Source: Balneolaceae bacterium (GTDB taxonomy: Bacteria; Bacteroidota; Rhodothermia; Balneolales; Balneolaceae). From it: a stretch of DNA of 11,531 nt. The position numbers were made by a program, and so were the translations under genes. Shown here in pieces: positions 1 through 7,366 of this stretch. Each line of letters begins with the position of its first letter. Position 1 is the first letter of the stretch. Under the pieces are notes generated by a model. The model made no database searches. It had not been told where the DNA came from and worked only from the letters and a program-made list of their open reading frames with translations. Location: assembly GCA_007129085.1 (NCBI GenBank), contig SKWF01000309.1:1-11531 (forward strand), in the 5' to 3' direction.

Positions 1-1530
1 ATCCATCTCTACTACGCGAATATCGTAATCCTGCGAGGCCGCTGCTCCAAATTGATCTGTTGCAATTACCTGGAATGAATGTTCGCCAACCTGGCGGATA
101 TTAGGGGTCCATTCAAACACCCCGGTCTGTTCATTCAGGCTCGCACCATCAGGTAGATCGACGCCTACGTAGCGGACTAAATCCGTATTAAATCCGTCGG
201 GGTCGAATGCTTCGATTTCGAGTTCAAACTCTTCTTCAGCCGGTATGGAGATAGGGCGCGAGGGAGAAAAACGTGGCGGGGCGTTAAATGGGCGAAGGTC
301 TACAGCAAATGAGGTTGTATCGGCTCTACCATCCACGGTAGATGCCGTTATGGTAAACTGTTGCCTGCCGGTTTGAGCCGCTTGCGGCTGCCAATAAAGT
401 GTGTTGCCACGAATTCTGGCATTATCAACCGTGCCGCGATAGCTGATGGAAATTTGATCGGGTTCGTATGCCGATTCCTCAAATTCAATGGGGATAATTA
501 ATGGCCTTGGAAAAGGTAGAGTAACATTGCCGATAGGTTTTAACTTCAACCCTTCTTCGGCATCAGCATCTGCTATCTCATCACCATCTAACCGCTCAGT
601 ATAGTGAACAGGAGAGAGGGTGTTGAATTCCGAGACCCAAAAATTTCCTTCTGTAACTGTAAAATAATTTCCGGCCTCCTCATTATCTTTCCAGAGGGTT
701 AAATCATCACCAAAAATGCCAACCCATAGTTTACCGGTTTCTGTCCGCACGGCAATAAAATCGTCCCAGACCTGGAGTTTTTGCACAGGTTCATCCACGG
801 TAGCCTGCTGGCGGGATTGTCCGTCGGAATCGATTAGGTAGATCGATCCGTCATCATCCGTACCGATTAACTCGTCATTGGTTAGGAAGATTTTGCTGAT
901 ATCTCGATCCAGTTGAACTTGCTCCTCATGTACAATCGAGTCGATATCTGAGTCGTGCTGAAAAATGTCGATGTGCCGATTATCACTCAGCACATAAAGC
1001 AGCCGGTGATTATCAGAGGCAAGATCTAAAATAGATCTGCCTTCAAATCTGTCGGTATCAATATAATCCGGATCAGAATCTACCGTTTCAGGTGTTTCAA
1101 GACTAATTTTTGCCAATCCTCCCTCACCAAGACTGATATAGAGATTATTGGAAATTCGTTTGGTTGCTTTGGGAGGCTCGGGTAGCACCGTGGAAGAGTA
1201 GACACCCAAAACGGAGGTGGGTTCGATGACGGTCAAACGTCGCCCTTCGCCATACAGATAAGCAAACCGGATATCGGCCTCTAGAGTATTACCGCGCCGT
1301 TGCATTCCGGTGGATGCGTAGAGGTATTGGAGCGAGTCGGAATGGGCCCTAAATACCACAAGTCCTTCGCTTTCAGAAAGGGCATAAAAATGTGATTCCG
1401 AGCTTTCGAGGTCCACGATTCCGGGAATCTCCATTTGATTTTGAAAATCTTGCGACCACTGAGCAAACGTTTGCCCGGGTAAAAAAGTCACAAAGAGAAG
1501 TAGTAAAGCGGAATAAATATATTTTTTCAT
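1..1530 (-). CDS. Secreted protein with propeller-like region and Ig/cadherin-like domains (C-terminus beyond window)
   Basis: The frame is open for 510 codons from ATG at 1530-1528 to the window edge, so the 3' end is missing. Residues 1-23 form a classical signal peptide: MKK, a leucine-rich core, then QTFA before a likely cut at A23/Q24. There is no lipobox cysteine, so the product should be exported to the periplasm or beyond. Residues of about 40-330 are rich in short beta-strand blocks of the type seen in beta-propellers (for example GEGGLAKISLETPE, GSIYLIDSDG), without an exact family I can name. Two Ig/cadherin-like domains follow, at about 340-412 and 413-510. The second has a calcium-site-like DPDG (443-446) and the putative-Ig signature LPDGASLNEQTGVFEWTP. 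The start lies 4 bases after the stop of the SDR gene, so the two are probably co-transcribed and possibly translationally coupled. The function is unknown; adhesion or surface-assembly roles are typical of such architectures. A T9SS sorting domain could lie outside the window. Confidence 0.85.
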   Translation of the reverse strand, partial: MKKYIYSALLLLFVTFLPGQTFAQWSQDFQNQMEIPGIVDLESSESHFYALSESEGLVVFRAHSDSLQYLYASTGMQRRGNTLEADIRFAYLYGEGRRLTVIEPTSVLGVYSSTVLPEPPKATKRISNNLYISLGEGGLAKISLETPETVDSDPDYIDTDRFEGRSILDLASDNHRLLYVLSDNRHIDIFQHDSDIDSIVHEEQVQLDRDISKIFLTNDELIGTDDDGSIYLIDSDGQSRQQATVDEPVQKLQVWDDFIAVRTETGKLWVGIFGDDLTLWKDNEEAGNYFTVTEGNFWVSEFNTLSPVHYTERLDGDEIADADAEEGLKLKPIGNVTLPFPRPLIIPIEFEESAYEPDQISISYRGTVDNARIRGNTLYWQPQAAQTGRQQFTITASTVDGRADTTSFAVDLRPFNAPPRFSPSRPISIPAEEEFELEIEAFDPDGFNTDLVRYVGVDLPDGASLNEQTGVFEWTPNIRQVGEHSFQVIATDQFGAAASQDYDIRVVEMD

Positions 1531-1534
1531 AAAC

Positions 1535-2509
1535 TCAGAGCCATCCATGTTTTTTATACCATCGAAGCGTTCGGGAAATTCCCTCTTCGAGTGAGTATTC
1601 GGGGTGATAATCTAATTCCTTTTTAGCCTTTTCGATAGAGCAGGTCCATTCCAGAATCATTTCGTTCGCCTTTTCACGATTCACAACGGGATATGAACCA
1701 AAAAATGATGCGGTTGTTTCGATGGCGCCTGCAATTTTTTTCACCCATTGGGGCTTCAATTTAATTGCCAAGCTTTTTTTGCCAAGTACGGTAGCCACAA
1801 TATCCTTTATTTCATTCCAGTTGGTAATCTTTTCTCCACTGATAAAGTATGTATTAATGCCGGTTTGATTCTGTTTTTCCGCTTTGATAATTCCTTGAAT
1901 AACATCTTGAACATACACCATGGAAAGTTCGGGTTCGTAGCCATTACCTACAATCGGTGCAATCCCATTTTTCATCATTTTAAACAACGTAAATATCTGA
2001 TCTTCCCGTGGCCCGTAAACTGCAGGCGGGCGCAATATAGTAATCGACATATCTTTAGGGGCGATTTCATGAATCAGCGACTCCATCCTTTTTTTAGATT
2101 CTCCATACATACTTACGGGATTCATCGGATCACCCTCAGATTTTGGAGTACCATTACTGGGTCCCGCAGCCGCCAAAGATGATAGAATTACAAGTTTCTT
2201 AACGCCTGCTTTTTCAGCAGAGCGTATAATATTTTCAGTGGCATCAACATTGGCGTAATCAAACTCCCGCTGCGATTTTGCCATTACAACCCCGGCAAGA
2301 TGGAAAACGGTATCTACATTCTCCATCCCTTTTCGAATTGCAGAGATAGCATGCAAATCTCCGGGAATTTTAGTGTACTCTTTGTTTTCAAGCCATTTTT
2401 CGCGTTTACGAACAAGGCATCGCACTTCGTTCCAGGTTTCATTTGCGATCAACGTATCCACAAGATGACTCCCTATAAAACCGGTGCCTCCTGTAACAAA
2501 AGCTTTCAT
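1535..2509 (-). CDS. Extended SDR NAD(P)-dependent epimerase/dehydratase-like; candidate 3-ketosphinganine reductase (CerR-type)
   Basis: This 324-aa extended short-chain dehydrogenase has an N-terminal Rossmann motif TGGTGFIGS (6-14), a GDL acidic/adenine-site segment (50-52), HLAG (70-73), a catalytic serine in SS (110-111) and the Y-x3-K pair Y135/K139. YGPR (165-168) and a variable C-terminal substrate domain follow. The C-terminus (WTCSIEKAKKELDYHPEYSL then WYKKHGWL) matches the general NAD-epimerase pattern. Family membership is clear, but the substrate is not. Bacterial ceramide pathways use an extended SDR annotated as an epimerase (CerR) to reduce 3-ketosphinganine, and this gene sits divergently beside spt and glycosyltransferase genes, so that role is a reasonable inference. 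A nucleotide-sugar epimerase or 3-beta-hydroxysteroid-dehydrogenase-like activity is the alternative. A GAGGA lies 12 bases before the ATG. The gene is first in a leftward unit with the secreted protein. Confidence 0.9.
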   Translation of the reverse strand: MKAFVTGGTGFIGSHLVDTLIANETWNEVRCLVRKREKWLENKEYTKIPGDLHAISAIRKGMENVDTVFHLAGVVMAKSQREFDYANVDATENIIRSAEKAGVKKLVILSSLAAAGPSNGTPKSEGDPMNPVSMYGESKKRMESLIHEIAPKDMSITILRPPAVYGPREDQIFTLFKMMKNGIAPIVGNGYEPELSMVYVQDVIQGIIKAEKQNQTGINTYFISGEKITNWNEIKDIVATVLGKKSLAIKLKPQWVKKIAGAIETTASFFGSYPVVNREKANEMILEWTCSIEKAKKELDYHPEYSLEEGISRTLRWYKKHGWL

Positions 2510-2512
2510 TAA

Positions 2513-2541
2513 TTTGTATATTCCTCAGATAATTAATTTTG
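2513..2541 (+). promoter_or_regulatory. Bacteroidota-type promoter for the glycosyltransferase genes
   Basis: TTTG at 2513-2516 is followed by 17 bases and then TAATTTTG at 2534-2541. This is an exact match to the Bacteroidota primary sigma consensus (-33 TTTG, -7 TAnnTTTG) at an accepted spacing. It lies in the only gap between the divergent genes and would start a transcript near 2548, giving a leader of about 60 bases before the ATG at 2607. No equally good match was seen on the minus strand for the SDR gene. Confidence 0.65.
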
Positions 2542-2606
2542 GAACTTCACCTATTCCCTGCGTCCCGAAAAATATACGAAGTTGGACGTTGCTTATAAAA
2601 AAGTAT

Positions 2607-3752
2607 ATGGCTCAAAACAAAGTCGCTCTTTTTACCGGTAACTACCATCATGTTCGTGATGGGGTTTCACTCACGCTAAACAGGCTGGTCGCTTTTTTAT
2701 TGGAAAATGGGGTGGATGTATTGGTTTTTGGGCCAACGATTGATGATCCCCCGATGGAGCACAGTGGCGTAATGGTAGCAGTTCCTTCCGTTAAGGCACC
2801 GGGCCGGCCGGAGTATAGAATTACAACCGGTTTTCCCGATGATGCCAGAGAAAAATTAGAAGATTTCGACCCGGATATTGTGCATATCGCCACCCCCGAT
2901 ATTTTAGGATATAAAGCGTTAAAGTGGGCTCGAAAAAATAGTGTGCCGGTGGTATCATCATTCCATACACACTTCACCAGCTACCTGAAATATTATAAAC
3001 TCGGTTTGATGGAGCCCCTGGGTTGGAAATATCTCCGTTGGTTTTATGGTCAGTGCGAGCATGTGTATGTGCCTACCGAGTCAATGGCTCAAGAGCTGCG
3101 GGATCAACAGATTGATACTAATCTTAAAATTTGGGCTCGTGGAATCGACGTAGAAAAGTTTAATCCATCATATCGAAACCCATCGTGGCGTAAAAAGGTT
3201 GGATTCAGTGAGGATGATATAGTTGTGACATTTGTTTCTAGATTAGTCTGGGAAAAAAACCTCGAGCTGTTTGCTGATGTTGTTCAGGATGTTCAAAAAA
3301 CTGAACCGAAACTGAAGGCGTTGGTTGTGGGCGACGGCCCCGCCATGACGGGTTTAAAACAGATGATGCCGAACGCAGCATACTTGGGTTTTTTAAAAGG
3401 GGAAGAGCTGTCGTCGGCCTATGCCAACAGTGATATCTTCTTTTTTCCATCAGATACCGAGACGTTTGGAAACGTTACACTGGAAGCGATGGCGAGTGGT
3501 TTGCCGTGCCTTGTGGCTGATGCTGTGGGTAGTAAATCACTGGTGGCGCAGAATAAAAATGGGTTTTTGGGCGATGTAAATGACCCCGAAACATTTAAAA
3601 AATATTTGAAAAAATTGGTTGATGATTCCGATCTCCGCCAACAGATGTCGGCTGAATCTCTTACACGCGCCGAAGATTACAGCTGGGAATCGATCAACAA
3701 TAACCTGCTCGGTTATTATCAGGAAATTTTACAAGGAATAACTACTTCGTGA
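2607..3752 (+). CDS. GT4-family glycosyltransferase (first of pair)
   Basis: This 381-aa retaining GT-B enzyme transfers a sugar from an activated nucleotide donor; the acceptor is unknown. The N-terminal domain begins with a strand and a loop ending in DGVSLTLNRLV (18-28), where GT4 enzymes contact donor phosphate. The C-terminal Rossmann domain carries SRLVWEKN (211-218), VVGDGP (240-245) and the EX7E donor-binding motif ETFGNVTLE (E285 and E293). The frame is open back to 2484, but the 41 extra residues would cross the divergent gene start and the promoter and do not resemble the family. The ATG at 2607, directly before AQNKVALFTGNY, fits the expected domain edge. No membrane segment is evident, so a cytoplasmic or inner-membrane-face enzyme is likely. 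The DGV/TLNRLV opening recalls GT4 enzymes that glycosylate lipids such as MgtA, but that is memory-based. Context suggests a ceramide or lipid acceptor; capsule or LPS sugars remain possible. Confidence 0.92.
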   Translation: MAQNKVALFTGNYHHVRDGVSLTLNRLVAFLLENGVDVLVFGPTIDDPPMEHSGVMVAVPSVKAPGRPEYRITTGFPDDAREKLEDFDPDIVHIATPDILGYKALKWARKNSVPVVSSFHTHFTSYLKYYKLGLMEPLGWKYLRWFYGQCEHVYVPTESMAQELRDQQIDTNLKIWARGIDVEKFNPSYRNPSWRKKVGFSEDDIVVTFVSRLVWEKNLELFADVVQDVQKTEPKLKALVVGDGPAMTGLKQMMPNAAYLGFLKGEELSSAYANSDIFFFPSDTETFGNVTLEAMASGLPCLVADAVGSKSLVAQNKNGFLGDVNDPETFKKYLKKLVDDSDLRQQMSAESLTRAEDYSWESINNNLLGYYQEILQGITTS

Positions 3753-4867
3753 AAATACTTTATATCTCCCATCTACATCCACCTGAGGACCATCCACTTG
3801 AAAGCATAGGTGGTATGCAGAATGTAAGTATGCAGATGCTCGATGTGTTGAAAAAGAAGGAGGGAATTGAGGTTGAAGAGATTATTCTCCGCACGTCTTG
3901 GAGCAATATCGGGCTGAAAACATTCATGTTTTTAGTATCTCTGCTGAAAAAAATTCCGGAAAAAGTGGACTCTTTCAAGCCGGATGTGATCTTATTTTCA
4001 TCAATGGTTACGGCGGGCGTTCTTCCATTTATGATAAAAAAGCCGGACGTTCCGTGCGTTACCATTAATCACGGCCAGGATGTAACGTTGCCAATAAACA
4101 TTTATCAGTGGTATCTGCCTAAGGTTTTTCAGCAGCTTCAAGGTGTTATTTCTGTTTCAGCTGCAACTCGCGAAGCTTGCATTGAACGGGGAATGGATCC
4201 TGAAATTGGTGTTGCTTTGCCTAATGGGTTTGAGCCTAAAAACAGTGCTGATTATCCGGATAAGAAAATCGGGCGAAAACTGGTTGAGAAACAGTTTGGA
4301 GTAAACCTTGAGGGAAAGTATCTGCTTTTAACTGTGGGCCGCCAGGTAAAACGAAAAGGGCATCAATGGTTTATTGATGAAGTGATGGATAAAATTAGTA
4401 GCGATGTTCTGTTTTTAATTGTTGGGGATGGTCCGGAAAGCGGGTTGATTGAGATTGCGCGGGAAAATAATCCCAAAAAAGATAACATTATCATAGCGGG
4501 GCGGCTTTCTGATGATATGCTGCAGGCATGTTATGCCGCCGCCGACCTTTTTGTTATGCCGAACATCCCGGTTGAAGGAGATATGGAAGGGTTTGGCATC
4601 GTTTTGTTGGAGGCAAATAGTGCCGGTGTGCCTGCGGTTGCATCAAACCTGGAGGGAATAAAAGATGTGATTGAACAAGGTGTAAATGGCTATAGAGTTC
4701 GCAGTAGATCCCCGAAACTTTTTTCAAAAAAAATTGATGAAGTCTTGCAGGGAGATCTTGAAGAACTATCTGAAAGCTCGAAAAAATATGTGCTGGAACA
4801 TTTTGGCTGGGACTCCGTAGTGAATAGGTATATCCAATTTCTTAATAAAGTGATCACCAAAACATAA
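3749..4867 (+). CDS. GT4-family glycosyltransferase (second of pair)
   Basis: This 372-aa GT-B glycosyltransferase starts at GTG 3749, sharing GTGA with the stop of the preceding gene, so translation is probably coupled. AAGGA at 3733-3737 gives a ribosome site 11 bases upstream. GGMQN (21-25) is the glycine-rich N-terminal loop. The C-terminal donor domain has TVGRQVKRKG (195-204), with the basic residues that hold the nucleotide diphosphate, then VGDGPE (225-230). The EX7E motif EGFGIVLLE has E280 and E288. The two GT4 proteins are not near-identical and probably add different sugars or act in sequence. The donor and acceptor cannot be read from sequence. The pairing with a ceramide-type pathway suggests a two-sugar glycolipid head group, comparable to paired glycosyltransferases reported for Caulobacter glycosphingolipids; this is an inference. 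Confidence 0.92.
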   Translation: MKILYISHLHPPEDHPLESIGGMQNVSMQMLDVLKKKEGIEVEEIILRTSWSNIGLKTFMFLVSLLKKIPEKVDSFKPDVILFSSMVTAGVLPFMIKKPDVPCVTINHGQDVTLPINIYQWYLPKVFQQLQGVISVSAATREACIERGMDPEIGVALPNGFEPKNSADYPDKKIGRKLVEKQFGVNLEGKYLLLTVGRQVKRKGHQWFIDEVMDKISSDVLFLIVGDGPESGLIEIARENNPKKDNIIIAGRLSDDMLQACYAAADLFVMPNIPVEGDMEGFGIVLLEANSAGVPAVASNLEGIKDVIEQGVNGYRVRSRSPKLFSKKIDEVLQGDLEELSESSKKYVLEHFGWDSVVNRYIQFLNKVITKT

Positions 4868-4877
4868 CATTGCCTTT

Positions 4878-4915
4878 ATCAAAATTTGATAGGAGCGTAT
4901 TACTGGGTATATTTA
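4878..4915 (+). promoter_or_regulatory. Candidate promoter with overlapping palindrome upstream of spt
   Basis: The 81-bp gap before spt contains the palindrome ATCAAA-A-TTTGAT (4878-4890). Its TTTG (4885-4888) can serve as a -33 element. After 19 bases comes TATATTTA (4908-4915), which matches the Bacteroidota -7 element TAnnTTTG except at the last base. The predicted transcript would start near 4922, leaving about 27 bases of leader without an obvious Shine-Dalgarno sequence. The palindrome overlapping the -33 region could be a repressor site. The spacer is too short for it to form a stem-loop. Confidence 0.4.
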
Positions 4916-4948
4916 CTGGTTAACAAACGAATTTAAGATTTTTTTTAA

Positions 4949-6184
4949 ATGGGGCAATCTGAAGCCGACATAAAGCATAACAAAATTTTCAATAAGGCTT
5001 ATAGCTTCACGAAAGCAGAAGAAATTAAGGGTATGGGATTGTACCCATATTTTAAGCCACTACAGGCTACGGACGGAAATACTGTTCAGATAGATGGGCG
5101 AGAGGTGATAATGGCCGGGTCTAACAATTACCTGGGTTTGACGAACGATCCTCGAACTATAGAAGCTGCAAAAGGTGTTCTGGATCTGTACGGTACAGGC
5201 TGTACCGGCTCGAGATATTTGAATGGTACGCTTGATCTACACCTGGAGCTGGAAGAGAAATTGGCCGAATTCATGGGCAAAGATTCCTGCGTGCTTTTTA
5301 GTACAGGGTATCAGACCAATGAAGGTTCGATCCAAACAATAGCCGGCAGAAATGATATTATTTTCTCCGATCGCGATAATCACGCGTGTATTGTTGTTGG
5401 AACGCAGGTTTCTAATGCAAAAACGGTTCGCTATCGGCATAATGATATGGATCATTTGCGGATGTCGCTCGAAAAAGCCGATCCGGATGCGGGGAAAATT
5501 ATCGTAACGGATGGTGTATTTTCGATGTCGGGCGTAATTGCCAAAATTCCTGAGCTGGTAGAGCTGGCCGAAGAGTTTGATGCAGGCCTTTATTTAGATG
5601 ACGCCCACGCCATAGGAGTAATAGGAGATGGCGGACGAGGTTCGGCTTCGGTATTTGGGCTTACAGATAAAGTGGACCTGATTAGCGGTACGTTTTCAAA
5701 ATCATTTGCATCGCTTGGTGGGTTTATTGTTGGTGACAGGGAAGTGATTGAGTATATCCGACACCATTCACCGGCGCATATTTTTAGTGCAAGTATGCCG
5801 CCTGCAAATGTAGCAACGGTATTGAAATCTCTTGAGATTTTGCAGGAAGAACCGTGGAGACTTAAGCGGCTGGATGAGATTTCAAACTATATGAGAGAAG
5901 AGCTTAGAGATTTAGGTTTCAACGTATGGTCTAGTCAAACACCAATTATTCCGGTGGTTATAGGCGATATGTTCGACTGCTTTAGATTCTGGAAAGATCT
6001 GTTTGAAGAGGGCGTATATTCAAATGCTGTTGTACCACCGGCTGTGCCTAATGGTCAGGCATTGTTGCGAACAAGCTATATGGCAACGCATACAGATGAA
6101 CAGCTCGATAGAATTTTAAGTGCATTTAGAAAAGTTGGCTTAAAGCATGGAATCATAGATAAAAATGGCCATTCACTCATCTAA
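4949..6184 (+). CDS. spt: Serine palmitoyltransferase (PLP-dependent alpha-oxoamine synthase)
   Basis: This 411-aa fold-type-I PLP enzyme would condense L-serine with a long-chain acyl thioester to 3-ketosphinganine plus CO2, the committed step of sphingolipid synthesis, in the cytoplasm. Visible family landmarks are GLYPYFKPL (30-38), SNNYLGL (58-64), GTGCTGSRYLNGT (82-94), the PLP-stacking histidine in DNHACI (H145), the aspartate-histidine pair in DDAH (D217, H220) and the PLP-binding lysine in GTFSKSFASLGG (K251). All oxoamine synthases (BioF, KBL, HemA, CqsA, SPT) share these. The GLYPYF opening and the YGTGCTGSRYLNGT form resemble Bacteroidota SPTs rather than BioF. The neighbouring N-acyltransferase and SDR point the same way, and there are no biotin or threonine-degradation genes nearby. 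No ribosome site is obvious before the ATG. Residual doubt concerns the acyl substrate, since KBL-like activity is not excluded. Confidence 0.85.
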   Translation: MGQSEADIKHNKIFNKAYSFTKAEEIKGMGLYPYFKPLQATDGNTVQIDGREVIMAGSNNYLGLTNDPRTIEAAKGVLDLYGTGCTGSRYLNGTLDLHLELEEKLAEFMGKDSCVLFSTGYQTNEGSIQTIAGRNDIIFSDRDNHACIVVGTQVSNAKTVRYRHNDMDHLRMSLEKADPDAGKIIVTDGVFSMSGVIAKIPELVELAEEFDAGLYLDDAHAIGVIGDGGRGSASVFGLTDKVDLISGTFSKSFASLGGFIVGDREVIEYIRHHSPAHIFSASMPPANVATVLKSLEILQEEPWRLKRLDEISNYMREELRDLGFNVWSSQTPIIPVVIGDMFDCFRFWKDLFEEGVYSNAVVPPAVPNGQALLRTSYMATHTDEQLDRILSAFRKVGLKHGIIDKNGHSLI

Positions 6185-6198
6185 CTAACTAATACATC

Positions 6199-7332
6199 GT
6201 GAGTACAAATCCCAGCACTGATTCAATAACTGTTGTAACAACAGAACAAGAGAAATCCGACTTTATTCAATTTCCATACTCTCACTATTCTGATGATCAA
6301 TACTGGGTGCCGCCGCTTATCATGGAGCAGAAAAAGCTGCTAAATGAAGATAAAAACCCGTTCTACGAAAATGCTGAAATCCGACTGTTTTTGGCATATC
6401 GTAATGATAAACCTGCCGGTAGAATCGCCGCAATTATTGATCATCGCTATAATGAATTCCACAATACTAAAACCGGGTTCTTCGGTTTTTTTGAGTCAAT
6501 AGACCAACAGTCTACTGCAAATTTGATGGTCCGGGTTGCCACGGATTGGCTTCGAAACCAAGGTATGGAAGATGTGTTGGGGCCCACTAATCCCGGTATG
6601 ATGGATGAAATTGGTATTCTGGTGGATGGATTTGATAAATATCCCGCCATTTTGCTTCCGTACCATAAGCCATACTATGATAAACTTCTCAAAGAGGCTG
6701 GATTTGAAAAAGCACAAGATCTGCTTACCTACGAAGTAAACCAGGATAATGTAGATCGCGACCGGATGAACCGTGCCATGCAGATTGTTAAGAAGCGCCT
6801 GCCGGAGATTACCATCCGTAAAATTCGACTCAAGAAAATTAAGGATGAGATTAAAATAATTCGAGAGATTTACAACGCAGCGTGGAAAAACAACTGGGGA
6901 TTTATTCCACTTACCGAAGCTGAATTTGACTATATGGCCAGTGATCTGAAAATGATCGTAAATGATAATTTTGCCCATATTGCGGAAGTTAATGGTAAGC
7001 CGATTGCATTTTCTGTTGCTCTGCCCGATTACAACCAAATTTTACGGGATATGGACGGAAAACTATTTCCAACCGGTTGGATGAAAATTTTATGGAACCG
7101 TAAAAAGATTAATAAAATCAGAACCGCTTTAATGGGGGTAATCCCGGAATTTCAAGGAAAAGGGGTGGACGCACTTCTCCATCGCGAGGCGATTGAAAAC
7201 GGCTTGAAAGAAGATTTCTATTCATCAGAAATCGGCTGGATTTTAGAAAGTAACGTGCAGATGAACCGTGTTGCCGAAAAAATTGGCGGTACGCACGACA
7301 AAACCTACCGAATGTATAAAAAAGTTCTGTAG
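6199..7332 (+). CDS. GNAT-fold N-acyltransferase; candidate bacterial ceramide synthase
   Basis: This 377-aa protein is about twice the size of a simple GNAT, consistent with a double-domain acyl-CoA N-acyltransferase. Residues of about 20-60 hold FIQFPYSHYSDDQYWVPPL and KNPFYENAE, hallmarks of a large family annotated only as GNAT. The C-terminal half contains a clear GNAT motif A, LMGVIPEFQGKGVDALL (311-327), with the acyl-CoA pyrophosphate loop QGKG (319-322). EIGWILESNVQMNRVAEKIG (344-363) then acts as motif B. GTG 6199 is used because an in-frame TAA at 6190-6192 bars any earlier start and the conserved region begins soon after; no ribosome site is visible. It starts 14 bases after spt and is surely co-transcribed. 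The bacterial ceramide synthase described in Caulobacter is a GNAT-type protein encoded near spt, so N-acylation of sphinganine to dihydroceramide is the best guess. Family placement is firm; substrate is inferred. Confidence 0.88.
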   Translation: MSTNPSTDSITVVTTEQEKSDFIQFPYSHYSDDQYWVPPLIMEQKKLLNEDKNPFYENAEIRLFLAYRNDKPAGRIAAIIDHRYNEFHNTKTGFFGFFESIDQQSTANLMVRVATDWLRNQGMEDVLGPTNPGMMDEIGILVDGFDKYPAILLPYHKPYYDKLLKEAGFEKAQDLLTYEVNQDNVDRDRMNRAMQIVKKRLPEITIRKIRLKKIKDEIKIIREIYNAAWKNNWGFIPLTEAEFDYMASDLKMIVNDNFAHIAEVNGKPIAFSVALPDYNQILRDMDGKLFPTGWMKILWNRKKINKIRTALMGVIPEFQGKGVDALLHREAIENGLKEDFYSSEIGWILESNVQMNRVAEKIGGTHDKTYRMYKKVL

Positions 7333-7366
7333 AACTTCTCATCTGCTTTTCTGATTGGGTGGCAAA

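Noticed and set aside
1748..2182. 144-codon plus-strand open frame
   Set aside because: It is antisense to the SDR gene, whose catalytic motifs are intact; the frame shows no domain.
2569..2576. Minus-strand -7-like TATATTTT for the SDR gene
   Set aside because: The last consensus base is wrong and no TTTG or TTG lies at a suitable distance, so I did not call a promoter.
2484..2606. Upstream extension of the first glycosyltransferase frame to an ATG at 2484
   Set aside because: It would overlap the start of the divergent SDR gene and cover the promoter at 2513-2541, and the added residues do not resemble the GT4 N-terminus, which begins at AQNKVALFTG.
4949..6184. BioF (KAPA synthase) or KBL instead of serine palmitoyltransferase
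   Set aside because: There are no biotin or threonine genes nearby, the N-terminal GLYPYF form is SPT-like, and a GNAT acyltransferase follows directly. The distinction is still inferred rather than proven.
6496..7038. 180-codon open frame on the minus strand
   Set aside because: It is antisense to the conserved GNAT protein, has no recognisable domain and no ribosome site.
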